NCBI GenBank assembly: GCA_013214425.1
Contig: JABSPN010000234.1
Location: forward strand, 1 to 5,490
Source: Flavobacteriaceae bacterium
GTDB taxonomy: Bacteria; Bacteroidota; Bacteroidia; Flavobacteriales; Flavobacteriaceae
Direction of reading: 5' to 3'
Length of the DNA stretch: 5,490 nt
A program made the translations under genes and the position numbers. The notes beneath the pieces are model-generated. The model had not been told where the DNA came from. It saw only the letters and a program-made list of their open reading frames with translations, and did no database searches. The number at the start of each line of letters is the position of its first letter. Positions within the stretch are counted from its first letter, which is position 1. Positions 1 to 5,490 of the stretch are shown here, one piece after another.

Positions 1-747
1 GTTCTTTCTGATCGATTTAGACAATAAAGTATAGAGTTCTTTATGTGTTTTATTCGTGATGCTTTTACGGTGCTTTTTCATGGTTTTTTGATCATCGCGT
101 TTCGCAGGTCCCGTTTGTGCATTATGTGGTGATAAACTTACTATTTTTTCTGAAGTTTCGAGAATTAAAGGTTTTAAAATGTCAAATGAAAGTTCATGTT
201 CAGTACAAATTTCATGACCAATAGCATATAAGTGATTAACAAAATTGCAAACAAAAACCGCAGCTAGATGTAAAGCTTTACGTTGTTTAGAGTTGATCTC
301 CTGAACATCATTGCTAATGCTATTAGCGAGTTTTTTTAACATCAATAAATCCTCTTTATGTTCAGCTTCAAGACAAATAGGGATGGAAGAGAAATCAACA
401 TTTTTTTCTTTAGAAAAGGTTTGAAGCGGATACAGCACCCCTTTTCTGTTTTGATCATTTAATTTTTTGATTGAAGTCGACCCAGAGGTGTGTACAACCA
501 ATCTGTTTTTAAAAGTCAATTTATTGGATAATTCAGTTATGGCATCATCTGATACAGCAATGACATAAAGATCGGCCTCTTTGAGTTCTGTAAGACAATC
601 TGTTTTAGCTATATCTTTTGGGAACTTATCAAGTGAAGCAAATGATCTGTTATAGATTTGAATCAGGTTGATCTCATCTGATTTCAAAAAAGTTTCTGAT
701 AGATGATACGACACATTTCCACCGCCAAGTAAAACAACAGTAATCAT
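1..747 (-). CDS. Rossmann-like and DUF2520 domain protein (3' end outside the window)
   Basis: I translated this frame by hand on the minus strand. It stays open for 249 codons from the ATG at 747 to the left edge with no stop, so only the last few residues are likely missing (family members are about 250-260 residues). The N-terminus MITVVLLGGGNVSYHL is a beta strand followed by a glycine-rich GGGNV turn, typical of a dinucleotide-binding Rossmann fold, so the start is secure. HTSGS (residues 86-90) and YPLQTFS (106-112) close the N-terminal domain. The helical DUF2520 half has R156..H160-AAVF, NF at 169, and the family-typical QTGPAKRDD at 211-219, followed by a basic C-terminus. The fold resembles NADP- or F420-dependent reductases and 6-phosphogluconate dehydrogenase-like enzymes. 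To my knowledge no reaction has been established for the family, so nucleotide binding is inferred and the substrate unknown. It is cytosolic, with no signal peptide or membrane segment, and is divergent from the haemoglobin gene. Confidence 0.9.
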   Translation of the reverse strand, partial: MITVVLLGGGNVSYHLSETFLKSDEINLIQIYNRSFASLDKFPKDIAKTDCLTELKEADLYVIAVSDDAITELSNKLTFKNRLVVHTSGSTSIKKLNDQNRKGVLYPLQTFSKEKNVDFSSIPICLEAEHKEDLLMLKKLANSISNDVQEINSKQRKALHLAAVFVCNFVNHLYAIGHEICTEHELSFDILKPLILETSEKIVSLSPHNAQTGPAKRDDQKTMKKHRKSITNKTHKELYTLLSKSIRKN

Positions 748-762
748 ATGGCTAAAATAAGC

Positions 763-795
763 CAAAGTTGTGTGTCGTGGAAGAAGAATTTAAAA
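763..795 (-). promoter_or_regulatory. Weak candidate promoter for the DUF2520 gene
   Basis: On the minus strand CAACTTTG (770-763) differs by one base from the Bacteroidota -7 consensus TAnnTTTG. TTTT (795-792) lies 21 bases upstream of it, within the accepted spacing, but is only a partial match to the -33 TTTG. The implied leader before the ATG at 747 would be short, about ten bases. This is the best match in the divergent gap, but in AT-rich DNA a chance match of this quality is quite possible. Confidence 0.2.
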
Positions 796-807
796 TATCT
801 TTACGAC

Positions 808-1191
808 ATGCTATCAGATATAAAAAATAGAGACGATGTGTATCTTTTGGTCACTTCCTTTTATTGCGAAGTAAGAAAGGATGAAGTTTTAGGGCCTATT
901 TTTAATAGTTTGATAAACGACTGGAAACATCATTTTGATCATTTAACTGATTTCTGGGAGAGTCAATTATTTATGGTGAACACCTTTAAAGGAAATCCCT
1001 TGAAGAAGCATCAGCAAGTCGATGAGCAAGCTGGAGGAGTGATTACAGAACTTCATTTTGGTATTTGGTTAAATCACTGGTATCAGACCCTCGATAAATT
1101 GTTTTCAGGAGAAAAAACTCAGTTAGCAAAAAACAGAGCACGTAATATGGGAACCTATATGTATCTTGAGATTTTTAAAGCCAGGGAATAA
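808..1191 (+). CDS. Group III truncated haemoglobin
   Basis: Small haem protein of 127 residues from the preferred start. It matches the group III (P-type) truncated globin pattern, comparable with Campylobacter jejuni Ctb. Numbered from that start: FY with Tyr19 (B10), VRKDEVLGPIF, W39..H42 with His42 at the E7 position, FW at 49-50, GNPLKKH with His68 as the proximal F8 haem ligand, and HFGIWL with Trp87 at G8. The C-terminal part (LDKLFSGE, AKNRARNMG) also fits. An in-frame ATG at 748 would add 20 residues, but that start abuts the divergent DUF2520 ATG (747) with no gap, and the globin homology begins at MLSDIKNRDDV, so 808 is favoured; no Shine-Dalgarno decides it. Known members bind O2 or NO, with roles in nitrosative stress or micro-oxic O2 handling; the exact role here is unknown. 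It is cytosolic and 99 bases upstream of the haem-handling ccsBA gene, which has its own promoter. Confidence 0.92.
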   Translation: MLSDIKNRDDVYLLVTSFYCEVRKDEVLGPIFNSLINDWKHHFDHLTDFWESQLFMVNTFKGNPLKKHQQVDEQAGGVITELHFGIWLNHWYQTLDKLFSGEKTQLAKNRARNMGTYMYLEIFKARE

Positions 1192-1217
1192 GTCCAATAT
1201 TTTATGAATTTTGGCGC

Positions 1218-1246
1218 TTTGAATCGCTAAAAAATAGCTATTTTTG
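1218..1246 (+). promoter_or_regulatory. Bacteroidota-type promoter for ccsBA
   Basis: TTTG at 1218-1221 and TATTTTTG at 1239-1246 match the Bacteroidota -33 (TTTG) and -7 (TAnnTTTG) elements exactly, with a 17-base spacer at the short end of the accepted range. Transcription would begin at about 1252-1254, giving a leader of about 38 bases before the ATG at 1291. The leader has no purine-rich Shine-Dalgarno, as is usual in this phylum. This suggests ccsBA can be transcribed independently of the globin gene upstream. Confidence 0.6.
1230..1245. repeat. 16-base perfect palindrome over the ccsBA -7 element
   Basis: AAAAATAGCTATTTTT is self-complementary over all 16 bases with no spacer, and it covers the first seven bases of the predicted -7 element. 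That position would suit an operator for a dimeric regulator. As a hairpin it would need to open its centre to form a loop and is AT-rich, so it is a poor terminator for the globin gene. It could be chance in AT-rich DNA. Confidence 0.5.
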
Positions 1247-1290
1247 CATTAGATTTTACTCACTAGGTAAAACACTTATCCGAAATTTTT

Positions 1291-4200
1291 ATGAAAGAAA
1301 AAATTGCCAAAATTCTATTCTCTACACGTTTGATGGCTGTTTTATTTATTGTTTTCGCTGTATCTATGGCAGTGGGAACATTTTTAGATGCCGAATATGA
1401 AAGACCTCCCTCTCCCTACACAAACGTAATTATCTATAAAAGTTGGTGGTTTGAATTAATCATGATTTTGTTTGTTATTAATTTTATCGGAAATATTTTC
1501 CGCTTTAGATTGGTTCAACAGAAAAAGTGGTCTGTTTTGACCTTACATTTATCTTTTATCCTGATTTTGTTAGGGGCTGGTATCACACGCTATATTGGTT
1601 TTGAAGGAGTAATGCCTATTCAGGAGGGACAATCGAATAACAAAATTCTTTCAGATGAGATTTATTTAACGGCTTGGGTTGATGGTGATGTAAATGGAAA
1701 TCCGATGAGAAGGAAATTGGAAAAGAATTTAATTCTTTCTGAACGATTGGAAGATGGATGGTTGTACAATAACCATTTTAAAATTGACAGTGACTTTAAC
1801 CAACAACCTTTCTCAATTGAATATGTAAGTTTTAAAAACGGAGCAGAAGAAGTAACGCGTTTTAAATATGATAAAGAAGGAGAACGTTATTTACATTTTG
1901 TAGAGAGTGGTTCTGGACATCGTGAAGATCATTATATAAGAGCAGGTCAAACATTAAACATTCATAATGTTTTGGTGTCATTTGAAGCTCCAGAGGTTCA
2001 GGGATCAATTAGTATTTTTACTGAAAATGATACGCTGAGAATACGATCGCCTTTTGAGGGATCTCGTATGGAAATGAGAACTCAAAAGCAATTTGAAATC
2101 AAGAAAGATTCTGTGCAGAATTTTGAGTTGTTGTCTTTACATCAATTAGGCGGATTAGGATTTGTTGTTCCTGATAACATAATGACAGGAGCACCCACAA
2201 AAGATATTATTTATACATCTGAAGCTACAGAAGATGCGTTAACGGTTAGCTTGTCAAACGGAACCGAAAGCAAAGAAGTAACCTTATTAGGAGGAAAAGG
2301 AATTGTCAATGAAATGAAAGACATTGAATTAGGAGATTTACAGTTCCATTTATCCTACGGGTCAAAAGAAATCGACATTCCTTTCAATGTACAGTTAAAT
2401 GATCTTATCGCTGAACGTTACCCAGGTACAGATCCAAATGAGTTTAACGTTGGATTTAAATCATATGAAAGTCAGGTAACTATTTTAGAAGAAGGTAAAG
2501 ATCCTACCAATGAGCGTATTTATATGAATAATGTCTTAGACCGTTCAGGATATAGATTTTTTCAGGCATCGATTAATTTCTCAACAGGAGAAAGAAAAAC
2601 TAAAAACGATCCAGACATCACTATTTTATCTGTTAACCATGATTTCTGGGGAACCTGGGTGACCTATATAGGCTATTTCTTACTGTATTTAGGATTAATG
2701 CTGATTTTATTTGATAAAAAAACACGTTTCGGATTCCTTGAAAGACAGCTCAGTAAAATTAAAGAGAAGAAAAAGACCTTATCGGTAATTGTCATATTGT
2801 TAATGACAGGTTTTGCATCAGCTCAAAATATGCTTCATGAAAAACTTCCGGAGCAGGAAGTGATTCAAATCATTCAGGAGAGAGCTTTCCCTAAAGAAGA
2901 GGCTGCTAAGTTTGGTGAGCTGATGATTCAAGATGTAGGAGGAAGGTTTAAACCAGTAAATACCTATGCGTCAGAATTGTTAAGAAAAGTAAGTAAACGA
3001 GATACTTATCATGGCTTAGATGCCAATCAGGCTTTATTGTCAATGATACAGAATCCAAGACTTTGGTTTGATGCTCCGGTGATCAAGCTTAAACGAGGGA
3101 ATGACAGTATTAGAAAGATACTAGAGTTACCTCTGGATGCAAAATACGCAGCGATTTCCGATTTCTTTACAGGTGACGGTCAAATGAAGGTAACAACTCA
3201 GGAGTTAACAGATGCCTCATCTACAAATAAGCCTAATGCGTTTCAAAAGGATTTAAAGCGTTTCTATCAAGACCAACAATTATTGTCACAAGCCTTAACA
3301 GGTAGTTTAATTCGTATTTATCCGATTCCTGGAGATGATAATGATAAATGGGTTTCTCCATTAGAAATACAAGACCTGGATTTTGGTCCTCAAAGCGAAG
3401 CGATTAAATTACTTTTTCCGTCTGGTTATTTTGATATGTTAATCAAGAAAGATTATGACAAAGCCGATAAAATTTTAGTTGGATTAAAAGAGTTGCAAAA
3501 AGCCTATAGTGGAGATGTATTGCCTTCTGAAGATAAAATCAAAACCGAAATCACCTACAATAGAATCGATATCTTTAAGAAATTATACCGTTACTATTTA
3601 CTATTCGGAGGCTTAATGTTTTTCTTTTTGATATGGCAAATCTTCTTAGATAAGAAGTTCATTAGAGCTATTATAAATTTATTCAAAGGAATTATGTGGT
3701 TATTATTCTTGACACATGTCTTCGGATTAATTGTAAGATCCTATTTATCGGGTCACGCGCCATGGAGTGACGCTTATGAGTCGATGATTTATGTGGCTGC
3801 TGCAACCATGTTATTTGGTTTACTCTTTGGAAGAAAATCTAATATGACGATTGCCTCAACGACTTTTGTTGTCTCGATGATTCTATTCTTTGCTCATGAA
3901 AATTGGGTAGATCCTGCAATTGCTAATCTACAGCCTGTTTTGGATAGTTATTGGTTAATGATCCACGTAGCGGTTATTGTAGGGAGTTATGGACCATTTG
4001 GATTAGCCGCTATTTTAGGTTTAGTAACCTTGTTGTTAATGATGTTAACGACTAAAAAGAATAAGGAACGTATGAACCTTAATGTAAAAGAACTGATGAC
4101 CATTATTGAAATGGCTATGACCATAGGTTTAGTGATGTTGACTATCGGAAACTTCCTGGGTGGACAATGGGCTAATGAGTCTTGGGGACGTTATTGGGGA

Positions 4201-4497
4201 TGGGATCCGAAAGAAACTTGGGCTTTGATTAGTATTATGGTCTATGCTTTTGTGATACACATGCGATTAGTTCCAGGCTTAAAAAGCAGATGGTTGTTTG
4301 CTTTAATGTCTGTCTTGGCTTTTGGATCGGTATTAATGACATACTTTGGAGTAAACTTCTGGCTAACAGGATTACACTCCTATGCTTCTGGAGATCAAAT
4401 TATTTCTGTAGATGTTGCTTATCAACTCATCGGGTTTGTAATTGCCTTTGGATTACTAGCTTATTTTACCGGTTATAAAAGGCATTATATTAAGTAG
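1291..4497 (+). CDS. ccsBA: Fused cytochrome c synthetase / haem exporter CcsBA (ResB-ResC, System II)
   Basis: Inner-membrane protein of 1068 residues that moves haem to the periplasm and joins it to the CXXCH cysteines of apocytochromes c. The ResB/CcsB half has membrane spans near 9-31, 52-70 and 80-99 (His86 in LHLSFILILLG, the likely TM-His1), a large periplasmic domain (about 105-450, with the family motif YMNN...YRFFQAS at 411-426) and a span near 453-474. A basic stretch (486-495) and a signal-peptide-like segment (496-512) lead into a second periplasmic region (about 513-763). The CcsA/ResC half (about 764-1068) has many spans, GHAPWSDAYES (821-831), His892 (P-His1), the tryptophan-rich WWD segment (960-977, ending WGWDPKETW), His990 (TM-His2) and His1029 (P-His2). 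The spacing of the last three closely follows characterised Helicobacter CcsBA as I recall it. All expected haem ligands are present, so it looks functional. It contains no cysteine. The start is supported by the upstream promoter and the immediate first span. Confidence 0.96.
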   Translation: MKEKIAKILFSTRLMAVLFIVFAVSMAVGTFLDAEYERPPSPYTNVIIYKSWWFELIMILFVINFIGNIFRFRLVQQKKWSVLTLHLSFILILLGAGITRYIGFEGVMPIQEGQSNNKILSDEIYLTAWVDGDVNGNPMRRKLEKNLILSERLEDGWLYNNHFKIDSDFNQQPFSIEYVSFKNGAEEVTRFKYDKEGERYLHFVESGSGHREDHYIRAGQTLNIHNVLVSFEAPEVQGSISIFTENDTLRIRSPFEGSRMEMRTQKQFEIKKDSVQNFELLSLHQLGGLGFVVPDNIMTGAPTKDIIYTSEATEDALTVSLSNGTESKEVTLLGGKGIVNEMKDIELGDLQFHLSYGSKEIDIPFNVQLNDLIAERYPGTDPNEFNVGFKSYESQVTILEEGKDPTNERIYMNNVLDRSGYRFFQASINFSTGERKTKNDPDITILSVNHDFWGTWVTYIGYFLLYLGLMLILFDKKTRFGFLERQLSKIKEKKKTLSVIVILLMTGFASAQNMLHEKLPEQEVIQIIQERAFPKEEAAKFGELMIQDVGGRFKPVNTYASELLRKVSKRDTYHGLDANQALLSMIQNPRLWFDAPVIKLKRGNDSIRKILELPLDAKYAAISDFFTGDGQMKVTTQELTDASSTNKPNAFQKDLKRFYQDQQLLSQALTGSLIRIYPIPGDDNDKWVSPLEIQDLDFGPQSEAIKLLFPSGYFDMLIKKDYDKADKILVGLKELQKAYSGDVLPSEDKIKTEITYNRIDIFKKLYRYYLLFGGLMFFFLIWQIFLDKKFIRAIINLFKGIMWLLFLTHVFGLIVRSYLSGHAPWSDAYESMIYVAAATMLFGLLFGRKSNMTIASTTFVVSMILFFAHENWVDPAIANLQPVLDSYWLMIHVAVIVGSYGPFGLAAILGLVTLLLMMLTTKKNKERMNLNVKELMTIIEMAMTIGLVMLTIGNFLGGQWANESWGRYWGWDPKETWALISIMVYAFVIHMRLVPGLKSRWLFALMSVLAFGSVLMTYFGVNFWLTGLHSYASGDQIISVDVAYQLIGFVIAFGLLAYFTGYKRHYIK

Positions 4498-4514
4498 AAA
4501 AAATAATATCCCAC

Positions 4515-4530
4515 AACGAGTCGTTTTTTT
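4515..4530 (+). terminator. Weak terminator-like hairpin after ccsBA
   Basis: AACG (4515-4518) can pair with CGTT (4522-4525) around the loop AGT, and a run of seven T spans 4524-4530. It starts 18 bases after the ccsBA stop codon, a suitable place for an intrinsic terminator. The stem is only four base pairs, so termination could be partial, and read-through into the peroxidase gene cannot be excluded. Confidence 0.3.
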
Positions 4531-4536
4531 GTGAAT

Positions 4537-4561
4537 TAATATCTGATATATTACATATTAC
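4537..4561. repeat. Cluster of ATATTA half-sites upstream of the peroxidase gene
   Basis: TAATAT (4537-4542) and ATATTA (4548-4553) form an inverted repeat around CTGAT. ATATTAC then occurs twice in tandem (4548-4554 and 4555-4561). Three half-sites in 25 bases, 40 bases before a peroxidase start codon, could be an operator. The low complexity of the sequence means chance is a serious alternative. Confidence 0.3.
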
Positions 4562-4580
4562 TGTCTCTTTTTATACCTTT

Positions 4581-4597
4581 AGAGGGTAATTATGTAG
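4581..4597 (+). other. Purine-rich ribosome-site-like sequence with ATG-TAG start-stop pair
   Basis: AGAGGG (4581-4586) lies five bases before ATG-TAG (4592-4597), and the peroxidase ATG follows three bases after that stop codon (4601). The purine-rich block is well spaced for the ATG at 4592 but 14 bases from the one at 4601. The start at 4592 cannot encode a peptide beyond one residue. The arrangement could hold or hand on ribosomes, but a role is speculative, especially in a phylum that uses Shine-Dalgarno pairing little. Confidence 0.25.
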
Positions 4598-4600
4598 ATT

Positions 4601-5080
4601 ATGAATTCAATACATCAATTTGTTGTGAAAGATATTGCTGGTAAAGCGTTTGATCTTTCTAGTTTATCAGGAAAAAAAATTATGATTGTCAATACAGCTT
4701 CTGAATGTGGCTTGACTCCTCAGTACGAACAATTAGAAGAATTATATCAGAATTTTAAAGAAAAAGACTTTACCATTATAGGTTTTCCGGCCAACAACTT
4801 TGGAGCTCAGGAACCCGGTACTGATGAACAAATCGCAACGTTTTGTCAAAAGAATTACGGAGTGAGTTTCCCGATGATGAGTAAAATATCAGTAAAGGGA
4901 GAGGATATTCATGAATTGTATCAGTTTTTAACTCAAAAAACTCAAAATGGGGTAACTGATAGTGAGGTTACATGGAATTTTCAAAAGTACTTATTGGATG
5001 GTTCAGGTCAATTAGTGAAGCATTTGGCTCCAACAGTTTTGCCAATAGATGAGGAAGTTGCTAATTGGATAAATAGTTAG
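4601..5080 (+). CDS. Glutathione peroxidase family protein (cysteine, thiol-dependent type)
   Basis: Protein of 159 residues, normal for bacterial Gpx, with a thioredoxin-like fold. It reduces hydrogen peroxide and organic or lipid hydroperoxides. The first signature is KKIMIVNTASECGLTPQY, with Cys36 as the peroxidatic cysteine in place of selenocysteine. GFPANNFGAQEPGT (61-74) carries Gln70, and TWNF (124-127) carries Trp125 and Asn126, which completes the Cys-Gln-Trp-Asn tetrad. Cys82 in FCQKNYGVSFPMM is at the usual place of the resolving cysteine. These are the only two cysteines, so a Cys36-Cys82 disulfide recycled by thioredoxin is more likely than true glutathione use. The usual FPCNQF reads FPANNF here, so the third, non-essential cysteine is lost. 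There is no signal peptide, so it is cytosolic. The stop lies two bases before the next start, which suggests an operon with the PLP enzyme. The start at 4601 follows an ATG-TAG pair and has no better in-frame alternative upstream. Confidence 0.95.
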   Translation: MNSIHQFVVKDIAGKAFDLSSLSGKKIMIVNTASECGLTPQYEQLEELYQNFKEKDFTIIGFPANNFGAQEPGTDEQIATFCQKNYGVSFPMMSKISVKGEDIHELYQFLTQKTQNGVTDSEVTWNFQKYLLDGSGQLVKHLAPTVLPIDEEVANWINS

Positions 5081-5082
5081 TT

Positions 5083-5490
5083 ATGAGTAAAGGATTTAAT
5101 ACCATTTGCACCCATGTAGGTGAAATTAAGGATGAACAATTTAAAGGAGCTATTTCTCCCTTATATATGGCTTCTTCTTATGCTTTTGATGATGTTGAGG
5201 TTAAACGTTATCCACGATATTTTAACACGCCAAATCAAGAAGCTTTAGGAAAGAAAATAGCCGCATTAGAAAAGGCAGAAGCTGGGATGATTTTTGGTTC
5301 AGGAATGGCTGCAATGAGTACGTGTTTAATGGCTTTTTTAGGAAAAGGAGATCACGTTGTGCTTCAGAATGCTTTGTATGGAGGAACACATAACTTGATT
5401 ATAGAAGAGTTTCATAAGTTTGGTATTGAACATACCTTTACGGAAGATTTGTCTATTTCATCATTTGAGAAAGTTATTCAGAAGAATACC
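5083..5490 (+). CDS. PLP-dependent Cys/Met metabolism enzyme, N-terminal part (cystathionine gamma-synthase / lyase family)
   Basis: The ATG at 5083 opens a frame of 136 codons that runs off the right edge without a stop. A complete member is about 380-400 residues, so roughly a third is seen. The N-terminus (FNTICTHVG, then AISPLYMASSYAF) is typical of the family. RYPRYFNTPN (42-51) corresponds to the Y-x-R-x-x-N-P-T block, whose Tyr and Arg contact PLP phosphate of the neighbouring subunit. GSGMAAM (72-78) is the phosphate-binding turn, GKGDHVV (87-93) follows, and YGGT (99-102) holds the tyrosine that stacks on the PLP ring. The Schiff-base lysine lies beyond the window. Family members act on cystathionine, O-acyl-homoserine, methionine or cysteine, and the visible part does not decide which. 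The two-base gap after the peroxidase gene suggests cotranscription and possible translational coupling. Confidence 0.93.
   Translation, partial: MSKGFNTICTHVGEIKDEQFKGAISPLYMASSYAFDDVEVKRYPRYFNTPNQEALGKKIAALEKAEAGMIFGSGMAAMSTCLMAFLGKGDHVVLQNALYGGTHNLIIEEFHKFGIEHTFTEDLSISSFEKVIQKNT

Noticed and set aside
653..660. TAGATTTG, an exact -7 match on the plus strand upstream of the globin gene
   Set aside because: The nearest TTTG (617-620) is 32 bases upstream, too far for a -33 element, and the site lies within the DUF2520 coding region about 150 bases from the globin start.
1..747. Possible disruption of the DUF2520 gene
   Set aside because: All 249 codons were translated without a stop or frameshift, and conserved motifs appear in order in one frame.
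796..803. TATCTTTA as a -7 element for the globin gene
   Set aside because: It ends four bases before the ATG at 808, so transcription would start at or after the start codon.
2773..2826. Two separate genes (ccsB and ccsA) instead of a fusion
   Set aside because: The frame is continuous with no stop, and there is no good internal start with a spacing or leader to suggest a separate ccsA; fused CcsBA is known in Bacteroidota.
4290..4478. Plus-strand open frame of 62 codons inside ccsBA
   Set aside because: It lies in another frame fully within the conserved CcsA domain, around the essential P-His2 region, and its translation has no recognisable features.
1..5490. CRISPR arrays, insertion sequences, tRNA genes, prophage or toxin-antitoxin genes
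   Set aside because: No regularly spaced repeats, terminal inverted repeats, transposase motifs or tRNA-like cloverleaf sequences were seen; nearly all the sequence is taken up by five recognisable housekeeping or accessory genes.

Overview
The window is AT-rich chromosomal DNA that looks like it comes from a member of the Bacteroidota, most likely a flavobacterium-like organism. Four points support this: a fused ResB-ResC (CcsBA) cytochrome c synthetase of more than 1000 residues, a Rossmann-DUF2520 protein, an exact TTTG / TAnnTTTG promoter of the Bacteroidota housekeeping type upstream of ccsBA, and the general lack of Shine-Dalgarno sequences before the genes. The species cannot be named from the sequence alone.

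Layout, left to right. Positions 1-747 (minus strand) hold almost all of a Rossmann-like/DUF2520 gene that runs off the left edge. It is divergent from a small group III truncated haemoglobin on the plus strand (best start 808, end 1191). A 99-base gap carries a promoter and a 16-base perfect palindrome. Next is ccsBA (1291-4497), a single-polypeptide haem exporter and cytochrome c synthetase (System II), which fills more than half of the window. A 103-base gap (4498-4600) has a weak terminator-like hairpin, a cluster of ATATTA half-sites and an ATG-TAG start-stop pair. It is followed by a thiol-type glutathione peroxidase (4601-5080) and, two bases later, a PLP-dependent Cys/Met-metabolism enzyme that runs off the right edge.

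Functionally the window has two themes. The middle concerns haem: a haem-binding globin next to the machine that exports haem and attaches it to periplasmic c-type cytochromes. The right side concerns thiols and sulfur: a cysteine-dependent peroxidase closely linked to a transsulfuration-type enzyme. The DUF2520 gene has no clear link to either theme.

I found no CRISPR array, transposon, prophage, toxin-antitoxin pair or RNA gene, and no convincing new system. The most interesting points are in CcsBA, which has a signal-peptide-like segment at its internal fusion seam and no cysteine at all, and in the unusual control-like sequences in the two intergenic gaps.
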